Positions 51,594 to 60,686 of a stretch of DNA of 64,000 bases are shown here, one piece after another. The position numbers and the translations under genes were made by a program. Within the stretch, counting starts at the first letter, position 1, and every line of letters starts with the position of its first letter. The DNA lies in NCBI RefSeq assembly GCF_000758165.1, contig NZ_JNUP01000066.1, positions 81,235-145,234 of the forward strand, written 5' to 3'. This DNA comes from Spirochaeta lutea (GTDB taxonomy: Bacteria; Spirochaetota; Spirochaetia; DSM-27196; Salinispiraceae). Under the pieces are notes generated by a model. That model worked only from the letters and a program-made list of their open reading frames with translations, had not been told where the DNA came from and did not search any database.

Positions 51594-53897
51594 TTATTCC
51601 CTGGGGTACTCCAACAGATCCAGGAATTCCTTCTCGGTCACTACCTGAACGCCGAGGTTTTGAGCCTTCTTCAGCTTGCTGCCGGCTTTTTCACCTGCCA
51701 GGAGGTGGGTAGTCTTTCCGCTAACATCAGAAACCACCGTACCCCCTCGTTTTTTCACCTCAGTCATGGCAAGGTCTCGGGGTTTGAACTGCTCGAAACT
51801 ACCGGTTACACACCAGCTTTGACCGTCAAAGATCTGGGGAAGGCGGCTATCCCGGGAATCCAGGCCATCCTCCGGGGATTGGCTGAATTGCAGCCCCGCC
51901 TCCCGAAGCCGGGCTACCAGGTTTCGTAGTCTCGGTTCGGAGAGGGCCTGGGTCAGTCGCTCAACGGTCCGTTCACCCAATCCCTTGATCTCTAACAAAG
52001 CATTGGAATCACCCCTATCAATGAGAGAAAAAAGATCATCGATGCTCCGGTACCCCTGGGTTATCAACAGTTCGGTGACCTTGGGGCCGACATCGGGAAG
52101 GCCGAGGGACGGTAATACTAGGCGGTAGGGCTGACCGAGGCTGCGCTCCACCCCTTGGCGGATGAGCTGTATCTTTTTTTCGCCGAAGCCCGGCAGATCC
52201 AGGAGGGTTTCATAGGGGATTTGATAGATATCGGGAATATCGTGAATGAGGCCTCGGCGCCAAAGCAGTTCGGCGGTTTCGGCACCGAGGTTTTCGATAT
52301 CCATTTGATCCCTGCCTAGAAAGAACACCAGCCGTCCGAGCTGGCGGTCCGGACAATCAAAGTTGGGGCAGAAATGGTGGGCGCCGTTTTTTACCAGGGG
52401 CGTGCTGCAGGTGGGACAGGCCTGGGGAATCTGCCAGACGGGGTGCTGGGACTCGCCCTTTTCCTCCACTGCTTCGATGGCGGGGATGACATCGCCCCGG
52501 CGGCTCACCCGGACCAGATCGCCCGGGGCCAGCTCCAGGGCGTTGATGTAGTCCTGGTTATGCAGGGTTACGTTCTGGATGGTGGACCCCCCGATTTCCA
52601 CCGCTTCGATCCGGGCCACGGGGGTGACCCGGCCGGTTCGGCCGATTTGTACGTCGATGGAGATAACCCGGGAGATTCCTTGGGGGCTTTCGAACTTATA
52701 GGCCATGGCCCACCGGGGGTGGTGGCCGGTGTAACCGAGGGTCTCCCGAAGCTGAAGGTCATCCACCTTCAAAACCAATCCGTCGATCTCATAATCCAGG
52801 GAACTTCGTTCCCGGGTTTCGGTTTGCAGATAGTGCTCCAATTGACGGATGAGGGTATGTTGACCAGCCTTGTTTTCCCTTGGCGTGCCCGGGGTAGAGT
52901 CGTTCCCCCCCCCTTCGTACCCTCCTGGATGTCCTCCGGTTTGATCTCGGGGCGGGGCGGGTTGCTGGGAGGAACTTGTCTCGGCGGATGCGCCGGCCTC
53001 CTCGGGGTATTCCGCTTCTTGTGGGGAAAGACCTACCGGATGAGGTCCTGGATTCATGGCGGAAAGAAGGGCGGTGCGCCGATTCACCGGGAACCCCAGC
53101 CGCTCGAGCAGGATAAGATTCATCCAGTGGCTTCGGCCGTGGTGTTGGTCTTGAAGGCTGATCGAAGCGGCCTCGGATCGGCCCAGGAGCTCCCAGGCAG
53201 CGGAGAGACCATCATCCTCAAAGAAGGCCTCATAGACAAATATTCTTAGGGGTATGGAGGCGACCTCCCGACTTTTGATCCGCCGCAGACTTCCCGCAGC
53301 AAGATTCCGGGGATTCGCATAGGGGGTCTCCATGGTCCGGTTTATTACCTCAAAATCCGACTTGGAAAGATACACTTCTCCCCTGACAGGACCGGTAAGA
53401 GCCAGGGGAAGGCGCAGAGGCACCTGGGAGATGGTACGGACATTGGCAGTAATATCATTACCTACCCGGCCGTTTCCCCGCGTGACCGCTCTGTCAAGAA
53501 TCCCATCCTTATAATAGAGAACCAGGCTGGCACCGTCGAGTTTCTCCTCAACAACGTAGCGGCCCGCCCCCTGGCCGGTCATTTTAGTGAGCCACCGCTC
53601 CAGTTCATCCAGACTGTAGGCCTTATCTAGAGAGAGGACGGGAATGCTATGCTCAACCTCCGGAAAGTCCGCCGAGAGGTCTGAACCAACCCGCTGGGTA
53701 GGAGAATCCGGCCGAACCGCCTGGGGATACCGGCGCTCCAGATCCTCCAGTCGGTTAGAAAGAGCATCATAGTCGGCATCGGATATCCGGGGTTTTGCAT
53801 CTACGTAGTAATAGCGTTGGTACTCGCTGAGGTGTTCAATAAGCTCGTTGATTTCATCCAGGATTTCCTGGGGTACGGGTGTATGATCCTTGCTCAT
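51594..53897 (-). CDS. ligA: NAD-dependent DNA ligase
   Basis: 767 residues, about 95 longer than E. coli LigA. Order: Ia domain with DAKPRISDADYDAL, adenylation domain with the active lysine K119 in EEKLDGAS, DYEIDGLVLKVDD and PRWAMAYKF, OB fold, zinc finger CPTCSTPLV...CPNFDCPDRQ, helix-hairpin-helix repeats, and a C-terminal BRCT domain (WCVTGSFEQFKPRDL). A Pro/Gly/Ser/Glu-rich insertion (about residues 280-350) interrupts the adenylation domain just before HTLIRQLEHYL, a place where other ligases have a short turn. The start lies 15 bp after the SPOR gene; TACACT seven bases upstream suggests an extra leaderless start. Confidence 0.95.
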   Translation of the reverse strand: MSKDHTPVPQEILDEINELIEHLSEYQRYYYVDAKPRISDADYDALSNRLEDLERRYPQAVRPDSPTQRVGSDLSADFPEVEHSIPVLSLDKAYSLDELERWLTKMTGQGAGRYVVEEKLDGASLVLYYKDGILDRAVTRGNGRVGNDITANVRTISQVPLRLPLALTGPVRGEVYLSKSDFEVINRTMETPYANPRNLAAGSLRRIKSREVASIPLRIFVYEAFFEDDGLSAAWELLGRSEAASISLQDQHHGRSHWMNLILLERLGFPVNRRTALLSAMNPGPHPVGLSPQEAEYPEEAGASAETSSSQQPAPPRDQTGGHPGGYEGGGNDSTPGTPRENKAGQHTLIRQLEHYLQTETRERSSLDYEIDGLVLKVDDLQLRETLGYTGHHPRWAMAYKFESPQGISRVISIDVQIGRTGRVTPVARIEAVEIGGSTIQNVTLHNQDYINALELAPGDLVRVSRRGDVIPAIEAVEEKGESQHPVWQIPQACPTCSTPLVKNGAHHFCPNFDCPDRQLGRLVFFLGRDQMDIENLGAETAELLWRRGLIHDIPDIYQIPYETLLDLPGFGEKKIQLIRQGVERSLGQPYRLVLPSLGLPDVGPKVTELLITQGYRSIDDLFSLIDRGDSNALLEIKGLGERTVERLTQALSEPRLRNLVARLREAGLQFSQSPEDGLDSRDSRLPQIFDGQSWCVTGSFEQFKPRDLAMTEVKKRGGTVVSDVSGKTTHLLAGEKAGSKLKKAQNLGVQVVTEKEFLDLLEYPRE

Positions 53898-53912
53898 ACA
53901 CCCCAGTGTACC

Positions 53913-56660
53913 CTATAAACCCTGGCGAATAAAGGCGTCCCGATACCCCCGGGCCCTGAACCAATAGAGGACGGTTCCTTTTTCATCCTCGGTTAAGGGA
54001 CCGACGTAGAGCCGGTAGAGCTGGCGTTCGCCGCTCTTAATCGGCTCCACAGCAATGGGATAGCCGGGGCTGATGGCCGATACGGCAGTCCGGGCGGATT
54101 CCGGATTAGAAAACGCACCCACCTGAAGGTAATACTGTTCCGGCTGCAGACGGGTCACGATAGGAAGCTGGGCTAGTATTGCCTCGGGACTTTCCTTTTC
54201 TGCCGGGAACTTACCGGGCTGGGTGCTCGGAGCCGAAGTGACCGACGGTCTGCTTGGTTCCGGGCTGCCATCAGGCTCGGTCTTGTCGTCAGGTTCAGGT
54301 CCGGCGGGAGTTCGGTCCTCTACGGGTTCAAGGAATACCAACAAATCATCCGCCGTCTGCAGTACCTGCTCACGATCGGTTCCTGTTTCCGGAGTCGACG
54401 GGGCTGTAGCCTGGGGCTCAGCCAACGCCGCTACCCTCGGATCCTGTTCCGGACCGGGTTGGGCGGGATCCAGGCGTTCCGGGGTTTCCGGGTCTGCAGG
54501 AAGAGCGACACGACCCTCTACATCCGAGGGCTCCTGAGCCTGGGCCATGAGAGGGGGCTCGGCCTGAAGATCTGCAGGTGACTGGTCCTTCGGAGGAACC
54601 GCAACCTGTTCTCCGGGTACTTCGGCCCCTGGTTTGGGGGGTGTACCCGGCTCGCTTAGTCCGGCAGCCACAGGGGTTTCCGGACCAGCCTGGCTGTACA
54701 GCCCGGTTTCAGGATCGCGGCGGCTGGGTTCCGCCAGGGTTGAATCAGCTTTGGGATCCTGGGCCGATGCGTACAACCCTGAATCGGGCTGACGGGGTTG
54801 AGGGGCGGCTAAATCTGCTGCCCCGGCCGATTCCGGACCGCTTTCTGCATAGAGTCCCGTCTCGGGAGTATCTTCCTCGGGGGGCTTAAACTCTGCAGGG
54901 ACCAAGGTAATAATGTACCGCCCTGCCTCGGGAGCCTGTTCCCTGGGAAGGGGGGCATCCGGTGTTTCAGGAGCAGCCACCTGGGGAGCTGGGACGGCGT
55001 CAGTTAAGCCCTGGCGAATTCCTCCGGGAGCGGACAGTCTCGGTGAAGGTTCCTCGGGCAGGGGTCGTTCGGCAGGCTGGGCTTGGGGTAGTCCCGCCAC
55101 CTCCGGGACTGCTTCTCCGGGGCTTGGGAGACGGGGAAAGAGATCGTCATAGGTTTCCGCTTCGGCGGCGAAAGAAGCCAGGGGCAATCCCGGGACCGTC
55201 AAATCCTGGGCCAAACCGGGTTGCAGGCGTCCGGGACTCACCTCAACCCGGGCAAAGTCTGTTTTCGGCTGGGGAACATCTGCCAGAGCCACGGGGCTTC
55301 CCTGGGGGGGAATCTGGCGAGCCAGAGACACCTCTCCCTCCTCGGCGCCCAGGGCTCCCAGAGATGATGGAGCTCCTCCGAAGCGCTGGAAATAATCTTC
55401 TAAGGCCTGGTCGGCCGGATTTCCGGCCATGGGTGAGGCATAAGGCTGGGTTTCTGGAGATTCTGAAGACTCAGGTCTCCGCGTTTCCCCTTGAGGAAGG
55501 GCCGTTTCCCGGCCCAGGGGGAGTCCTGCTACCAGAGAACCATCGGTGACCGGCGGTTCCTCGGGTGCTTCCACCCCCAGGGGAGAAGGTTCCTGAGGCC
55601 GGGCTAATATACTCGCGGTATTGACCGAGGGCGGGCCGAACTGATCCAAGGCTGAACGGATCCCCTGGGATGGGAGGGGCCGGACCTTGGCGGGAACCGG
55701 CCCGGGGGGCTTCCCCTGCTCGGAGGGTTCGGGTGTTCCGGATTCGGAAACACCCGGATCCGATGGGCCTGATTCCGGCGTCGGGGAAACGGGCGGCTCT
55801 ACATCCGGAGCCTGGGCAAGGGCGGGTTGATCGATTATAGGTTCGGCGGACTGCTCAGGAGCCTGGAGGGGTCCCGGCCCTTCCTCGGGTGTTTCTCGGT
55901 CCTGAACGGACTCAACCTCCGCAAGCAGGAGAGACTTGTCCACGGCAAGATCGAAGGGATCCTGGAGGGGCGTATCTCTGGGTACGGCGGGCTGATCCCC
56001 CGGGAAAGCCGCCTCGGAGGATTCGGCTGAGGTTGATTCGGGGCTTGTTTCTGAGGATGGGGCCGGTTCACCCGAGGGTCGGCCTTGAGCGACCTGCGAA
56101 TCGGGTCGGGCCGGATCGGTTTGGGAGGAGGGCTCTACGATCTGGGGTTGCGTCTCCCCGGGCTCTTGGCGGACCGGCTGCTCGGGAATTTCGACGGGTT
56201 CGGGGGAAACCACCACCTCGGGTACCGGCGAATCATCGAAGAGAAATGCATTGGGATCTCCCACCGAAGCAGCGGGATTCAGATCAGGATCGGTAGAAAA
56301 AGGAGCATCCTCGGCCACCCCAGGACTGGAATCCGACCGGCTGGCAACAGGTTCAGCCTGAACAACCGTGGGATACCGTCCTTCAACGCCGAGCTGTTGT
56401 GCTGCTTGGGAGGATAACAGCAGAAACAATCCTGGATCCCGGAGTCTGGAAGTCACCTCGACCCTGACAGTCTCACCGGTTAGGGGATTTGTAACATCAA
56501 CCAGGGTTCCCAGGGGAAAGGCGTTGGACGCCGCATACAGCCCCTGGGCTCCAAAATCGGAACTACCGCTCTGGAGGGCATTTCCGGTCCAGAGTTGCTG
56601 GGGAAAAATCGCCCCAATACAATAGAGTAGCAGAATTAGTAAACCCAAAAATCGCTTCAT
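53913..56660 (-). CDS. RlpA/SPOR-type envelope protein with very long Pro/Glu-rich linker
   Basis: 915 residues from ATG 56660, with GGAGG 11 bases upstream. A signal peptide (MKRFLGLLILLLYCIGAIFP) is followed by an RlpA-like double-psi beta barrel (ASNAFPLGTLVDVTNPLTG...VEVTSRL). About 700 residues of low-complexity Pro/Glu/Ser/Ala sequence come next, then a C-terminal SPOR domain (QYYLQVGAFSNPESARTAV...YRLYVGPL). RlpA proteins are septal lytic transglycosylases or peptidoglycan binders; the barrel here lacks obvious catalytic residues, so a structural role is likely. The linker contains a repeated element, ETGLYAESGPE / DSGLYASAQDP / ETGLYSQAGPE, near residues 610-690. Confidence 0.85.
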   Translation of the reverse strand: MKRFLGLLILLLYCIGAIFPQQLWTGNALQSGSSDFGAQGLYAASNAFPLGTLVDVTNPLTGETVRVEVTSRLRDPGLFLLLSSQAAQQLGVEGRYPTVVQAEPVASRSDSSPGVAEDAPFSTDPDLNPAASVGDPNAFLFDDSPVPEVVVSPEPVEIPEQPVRQEPGETQPQIVEPSSQTDPARPDSQVAQGRPSGEPAPSSETSPESTSAESSEAAFPGDQPAVPRDTPLQDPFDLAVDKSLLLAEVESVQDRETPEEGPGPLQAPEQSAEPIIDQPALAQAPDVEPPVSPTPESGPSDPGVSESGTPEPSEQGKPPGPVPAKVRPLPSQGIRSALDQFGPPSVNTASILARPQEPSPLGVEAPEEPPVTDGSLVAGLPLGRETALPQGETRRPESSESPETQPYASPMAGNPADQALEDYFQRFGGAPSSLGALGAEEGEVSLARQIPPQGSPVALADVPQPKTDFARVEVSPGRLQPGLAQDLTVPGLPLASFAAEAETYDDLFPRLPSPGEAVPEVAGLPQAQPAERPLPEEPSPRLSAPGGIRQGLTDAVPAPQVAAPETPDAPLPREQAPEAGRYIITLVPAEFKPPEEDTPETGLYAESGPESAGAADLAAPQPRQPDSGLYASAQDPKADSTLAEPSRRDPETGLYSQAGPETPVAAGLSEPGTPPKPGAEVPGEQVAVPPKDQSPADLQAEPPLMAQAQEPSDVEGRVALPADPETPERLDPAQPGPEQDPRVAALAEPQATAPSTPETGTDREQVLQTADDLLVFLEPVEDRTPAGPEPDDKTEPDGSPEPSRPSVTSAPSTQPGKFPAEKESPEAILAQLPIVTRLQPEQYYLQVGAFSNPESARTAVSAISPGYPIAVEPIKSGERQLYRLYVGPLTEDEKGTVLYWFRARGYRDAFIRQGL

Positions 56661-56702
56661 AACGTTCCAGTCCTCCACTATCAGGTTCGGCACCTTTCCT
56701 AT

Positions 56703-57200
56703 CTACCATAAGGATAAAATCATCCGACCTGAAATCTCCTCGACATCGGCAAGGGCGTTACCCGGAGTAATGTCTGTCAACAGTTCCTGCTCCAGCACCC
56801 TGCCCGTCGCAATCTCAATCATACTCAACTGGCCCTGGGCCCTTACACTCCGGACTGTAGGTAGATACTCAATTCGGACCTCGGCTACCAACAAGATCGA
56901 AACCCCATTCTGGCGGGCTAATTGGTACAGGGGTTGTTGATCCTGGGATTCAAGGGGATTCTGATGCAGTACCGCCGGGGTATTAAAGGTAATGTACCCC
57001 TGATCGAACCCGCTAGCCATCAATCCCGATTCGATATTCCGCATCAGTTCGGTGCTCAGGCCGGCAGGATTTTCCCCAGGTGTAATCTCCTCGGGAATCC
57101 TCCAGCCATCTGCCCTGCCGAACACCCCGACCATCATGGACTGCCCCCCGGCGGATAGGCTGACCAGCAGAAGCATACATATAGTGATAGTATATCTCAT
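56703..57200 (-). CDS. Small exported protein of unknown function
   Basis: 165 residues from ATG 57200. A signal peptide (MRYTITICMLLLVSLSAGGQS) precedes an alpha/beta domain with NIESGLMASGFDQGYITFN, VSILLVAEVRIEYLP and GQLSMIEIATGRVLEQELL, which has the look of periplasmic TolB/CsgG-like strand-helix units but matches no family I can name. It lies 42 bp before the SPOR gene on the same strand and is probably in the same transcript. GATACT lies six bases before the ATG and no ribosome binding site is seen. Confidence 0.75.
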   Translation of the reverse strand: MRYTITICMLLLVSLSAGGQSMMVGVFGRADGWRIPEEITPGENPAGLSTELMRNIESGLMASGFDQGYITFNTPAVLHQNPLESQDQQPLYQLARQNGVSILLVAEVRIEYLPTVRSVRAQGQLSMIEIATGRVLEQELLTDITPGNALADVEEISGRMILSLW

Positions 57201-57206
57201 AGGAGC

Positions 57207-57267
57207 AGTATCGGCAGGGTTCTCATGGCTGTTGATGATTGATCGGACAGTATTCATGTGATAGTCT
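57207..57267. promoter_or_regulatory. Divergent promoters of the exported protein and the polysaccharide operon
   Basis: Minus strand: TCAACA (57230-57235), 17 bases, GATACT (57207-57212), six bases to ATG 57200. Plus strand: TTGATC (57239-57244), 17 bases, TAGTCT (57262-57267), giving a leader of about 30 bases with GGAG before wzz. Confidence 0.45.
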
Positions 57268-57304
57268 TTGGCGATTGAGAACCCCATACCACCCTGGAGA
57301 ACCC

Positions 57305-58657
57305 ATGGATCAAGACCACTCAACCCATATACAAGATAATCAGCTACCCGTTTCCGGGGATCAACTATACCAGCCGGTACGCAGCACCATTTCCCTGCTC
57401 GACCTGGTTGCCGTCCTGATGAAGCAGAAATTGCTCATTGCCGGTGTTACCCTAGGTGCGATAATCCTGCTGCTGGCAATCAATCTCCTGGCAAAATTCC
57501 TCCCGGCGGAAAATCCCCTTAACCTGGTACCCGACACATTTACCAGCGAGGTTCAGATCTATTTGACCGCAAAGAATAGCTCCGGTTCATTAAGCAACCT
57601 GCTATCCAGCTCCAGCGACAGCGGACTTGCAGGAATTGCCAGCCTTGCGGGGCTCACCGGGGGGGGCGTATCACCCGAAGCAGCCCTGGCGCAGGAACTC
57701 TTGAAAAGCAGACCCCTGCTTGATTCGGTAGCTGAGGATCTTGATCTGTATGAGCGTCTGAACCTGGATGAGAACCCCAAGACAGCTGCCAGAGAGTTCC
57801 TCTCCGATAACATGACTGTGGAGTATAAGAGCGACTCCGGCATTTTTTCCATTACCTTTGAGGATACGGACCGGGAGTTCACCAAAGAAATAATTGATAC
57901 GGTGGTAGTTCATCTGGAACGGTTCTACCGCTCAATAAACCAGGAGCGGAACAACCAAAACCTGGCCTTCGTGGAAGAGCGGGTGGAGGAATTTGCCCGG
58001 AATAAGGACCTTGCCCGGCAGCGGTTAAAGACGTTTCAGGAAAAGAACCAGCTCTTCGTACCCCTGGGTACGGCCGCCTCGGCTGCCGGGGCTGCTCAGT
58101 CCTTTCAGGCACCCCAGCTGATCGCCGAGTACACAGCCATGATTGTAACGAAACAGCTGGAGATTCAGGGGCTTCTGGAATACCTTTCCGAGGATGCAGC
58201 CCAGGTTCGGCGTCTACGCAATGAAATCACCCTACTCCAGAATGCCATACGGGAGCTGCGGTACGGAGATAGTGAAAACCTGCCCATCGATACCATTCCC
58301 GAAAGCCAGATCAATCAGGTGCTCTTGGAATACCAGGACCTCGCTAGAGAGCTCCAGCTCCAGGAATCCCTCTACAGCCAGTTCCTGCTCCAAGCAGAAT
58401 CCATCCGGATTCAAAACGCCGATAAAACAAGCACATTCCAGGTAATCGGCCCTGCCGAGGTGCCAGAGAAAAAATCTGCCCCGTCCCGGGCGATGATCAT
58501 GGTGGTCGGTACAGCCGGCGCCTTCTTCCTCGCAGTGTTTCTGGCGTTCTTCCGCGAATATCTGCAGCGGGTAAAACAGGATCCTGAGGAGGGTAAAAAG
58601 CTGCAGGCAATTAAGGAATCGGCCCGGCTCTTCCCCAAAAAAGGAGCCCAAGAGTAA
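57305..58657 (+). CDS. Wzz-type polysaccharide chain-length/co-polymerase protein
   Basis: 450 residues from ATG 57305 with GGAG upstream. Membrane helices near the N-terminus (LLIAGVTLGAIILLLAINLL) and C-terminus (AMIMVVGTAGAFFLAVFLAF) flank a large periplasmic region with a long coiled coil (about 200-350), the Wzz/PCP fold, and the Pro-rich segment before TM2 (GPAEVPEKKSAPSRA). No tyrosine kinase domain follows, so it is a Wzz/PCP-1 or split PCP-2 type. First gene of the surface polysaccharide operon. Confidence 0.9.
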   Translation: MDQDHSTHIQDNQLPVSGDQLYQPVRSTISLLDLVAVLMKQKLLIAGVTLGAIILLLAINLLAKFLPAENPLNLVPDTFTSEVQIYLTAKNSSGSLSNLLSSSSDSGLAGIASLAGLTGGGVSPEAALAQELLKSRPLLDSVAEDLDLYERLNLDENPKTAAREFLSDNMTVEYKSDSGIFSITFEDTDREFTKEIIDTVVVHLERFYRSINQERNNQNLAFVEERVEEFARNKDLARQRLKTFQEKNQLFVPLGTAASAAGAAQSFQAPQLIAEYTAMIVTKQLEIQGLLEYLSEDAAQVRRLRNEITLLQNAIRELRYGDSENLPIDTIPESQINQVLLEYQDLARELQLQESLYSQFLLQAESIRIQNADKTSTFQVIGPAEVPEKKSAPSRAMIMVVGTAGAFFLAVFLAFFREYLQRVKQDPEEGKKLQAIKESARLFPKKGAQE

Positions 58658-58659
58658 CC

Positions 58660-59217
58660 ATGCCGCTGTTCGTGTGCCAGGTCAAAACAGGGGATGAAAA
58701 AAAGGTGATTCAATACCTCCAGAACCGGGGGGTGGTGTCCCCGAATGTGAAATTCCATACTCCGGAACGCGAGCTCTCCATCCGTAGGGCTGGCAGGGTA
58801 CGGAAGGAGCGATCCCTGCTCTTCCCTAGTTACCTATTCGTTGAAACAGAAACAGTTGAGCCGGAGATGGTTCTCGCCCTGCGAAAAATTCCGGGATTCT
58901 ACCGGTTTTTGCCGGATAACCAGGCTCCCCAGGCCCTATCTGCCGCCGAACGGGATTTGCTGCGCCACCTCATTCATGGCGGCAGGGTGCTGGGACAATC
59001 TAAGGTCATTTTTCGTGAGCAGGGCCGGATCCAGGTACTCTCCGGCCCGTTGCAAGGTCTGGAGGGATGCATAGTGAAGGTTAACCGCCGTAAACAGCGG
59101 ATACGAATCCGTCTGGATTTGTACCAGAACAGTCATCTGATTGATCTAGGGTTCGAGGAAGCAGCCCCCAGCCAGGAAACCGACGGGCCCCCGGCTGAAG
59201 GAGTAGAATCCCGATGA
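58660..59217 (+). CDS. NusG paralogue (RfaH/LoaP-like antiterminator)
   Basis: 185 residues. The N-terminal NGN domain begins LFVCQVKTGDEKKVIQYLQ and includes ERSLLFPSYLFVET; the C-terminal KOW domain is GRIQVLSGPLQGLEGCIVKVNRRKQRIRIRLDL. It lacks several core NusG features and is encoded two bases after wzz with AAAGGAG upstream, the usual position of specialised NusG paralogues (RfaH, LoaP, UpxY) that promote full-length transcription of long polysaccharide or antibiotic operons. It therefore probably regulates the operon it is in. The last 20 residues are disordered. Confidence 0.88.
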   Translation: MPLFVCQVKTGDEKKVIQYLQNRGVVSPNVKFHTPERELSIRRAGRVRKERSLLFPSYLFVETETVEPEMVLALRKIPGFYRFLPDNQAPQALSAAERDLLRHLIHGGRVLGQSKVIFREQGRIQVLSGPLQGLEGCIVKVNRRKQRIRIRLDLYQNSHLIDLGFEEAAPSQETDGPPAEGVESR

Positions 59218-60686
59218 GTATCTATATTATTGGTGCAGGCTTCGCCGGCCGAACCATTGCCAAGGAAATTCTTGCCAAGGGAATCTACGGACCCATTTCC
59301 GCATTCTTGGACGATGATCCCGGAAAAATCGGAACCCACATCGAACAGGCTCCGGTCCTCGGACCCGTTGACGACGTTCTGGATATACTGAGTCTCTCGG
59401 CTAAGGATGAGGCCCTTATAGCCATGCCTTCGGCTCCACGAGAGCGGATCCGGGAGATTTTCGCCCACCTCAAACGGGCAGGCTTCCCCCGGATCAGAAT
59501 TCTGCCGGATGTGGGGCAAATAATTGAGGGAGAGGCTCATCTCGTCCAAACCCGGGAGCTTGATCTGCAAGACCTTTTGGGGCGCAAGCCCCTGAGAATC
59601 GGACTGAAACAGAGTCTGGGTTACCTGAAGGGTAAGCGGGTTCTTATCAGCGGCGCAGGAGGGAGCATTGGCAGCGAGATTGCCCGGCAGTTGCTCCACG
59701 GCGGAGCCGAGCGTCTCTATCTCCTGGGTCATGGTGAAAACAGTATCTATGAGATCGACCGGGAACTTCGCTTACTGCAACAAGAGGGTGTGGGAGAAGA
59801 GGCCACCATCGTTCCGGTAATCGGTGAACTCCAGGATCCAGATTTTACCAACTTCATCATGGAACGGCTCCGGGCCGATGTGGTCTTTCACGCAGCCGCC
59901 TACAAACATGTACCCATGATGGAAGAAAATCCTGTGAATGCCATTAAAAATAACGTTTTCGGCACCCTGAACCTCCTACGGGCCAGCCGGGTTCACGGGG
60001 TCAAACGGTTTGTACTTATTTCCACCGATAAGGCGGTAAATCCCCGTAGTATATACGGTGCGAGCAAGAAAATTGCCGAGGCCATAGTTCTGTCCGAGGG
60101 GCAGAAAACCCAGGCGGATTTTCGTTCCATGGTCGTCCGGTTCGGCAATGTCTTAGGCTCCCGGGGAAGCATCATCCCCCTCTTTCGGGAACAAATCCGT
60201 ACCGGGGGCCCGGTAACCATAACCCACCCCGAGGTCAGCAGGTTTTTTATGACCATTCCCGAGGCGGTATCCTTGGTGCTCAAGGCGGGCGGGGTTGGGA
60301 AAAACTCTGGACTGTACCTCCTAGATATGGGTGAACCGGTTTTTATTCGGGACATCGCCGAACAGCTCATCCGGTTCCACGGCTTCGAACCTCACCAGGA
60401 CATCCCCATTCGAGTCATCGGTCTCCGGAAGGGTGAGAAACTTACCGAAACCCTCACCGAGGATTTTGAGCACGCCCGTACCACAGAGTTTCCCAAAATT
60501 CTGGAGGTTCAAAACTCCCTTGATTGGACAGGGAAGGGTCTGGCCGATTTCCTTGAACAGCTCTACCCTGTTTGTTACCGGAGTTCACAGCAGCCTGAAA
60601 AGTACCGGGACAGAAAGCTGCTGCGCCGCATACTCGCGTCCCGGTTACCCGACCTTCCGGAGAATACCGATGAACCCCAGTTCTGA
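59214..60686 (+). CDS. CapD/FlaA1-like nucleotide-sugar 4,6-dehydratase, soluble form
   Basis: 490 residues. An N-terminal Rossmann-like domain (MSIYIIGAGFAGRTIAKEIL; CoA- or ligand-binding domain type) is followed by an extended SDR dehydratase domain with LISGAGGSIGSEIARQL, HAAAYKHVPMMEENPVNA and the catalytic STDKAVNPRSIYGASKK. Well-studied relatives (WbpM, PglF) have four membrane helices at the N-terminus, which are missing here. The product is likely a UDP-4-keto-6-deoxy-HexNAc used by the aminotransferase encoded next. The start overlaps the NusG paralogue by four bases. Confidence 0.9.
   Translation: MSIYIIGAGFAGRTIAKEILAKGIYGPISAFLDDDPGKIGTHIEQAPVLGPVDDVLDILSLSAKDEALIAMPSAPRERIREIFAHLKRAGFPRIRILPDVGQIIEGEAHLVQTRELDLQDLLGRKPLRIGLKQSLGYLKGKRVLISGAGGSIGSEIARQLLHGGAERLYLLGHGENSIYEIDRELRLLQQEGVGEEATIVPVIGELQDPDFTNFIMERLRADVVFHAAAYKHVPMMEENPVNAIKNNVFGTLNLLRASRVHGVKRFVLISTDKAVNPRSIYGASKKIAEAIVLSEGQKTQADFRSMVVRFGNVLGSRGSIIPLFREQIRTGGPVTITHPEVSRFFMTIPEAVSLVLKAGGVGKNSGLYLLDMGEPVFIRDIAEQLIRFHGFEPHQDIPIRVIGLRKGEKLTETLTEDFEHARTTEFPKILEVQNSLDWTGKGLADFLEQLYPVCYRSSQQPEKYRDRKLLRRILASRLPDLPENTDEPQF

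Noticed and set aside
54962-55549. Long open frames on the plus strand opposite the SPOR-domain gene (up to 195 codons)
   Set aside because: They arise from Pro/Gly/Glu codon bias in the repetitive minus-strand gene; the products are low-complexity Arg/Pro sequences with no family features or start signals.
57245-57305. RfaH ops element upstream of wzz
   Set aside because: No sequence close to GGCGGTAGCGTG is present.
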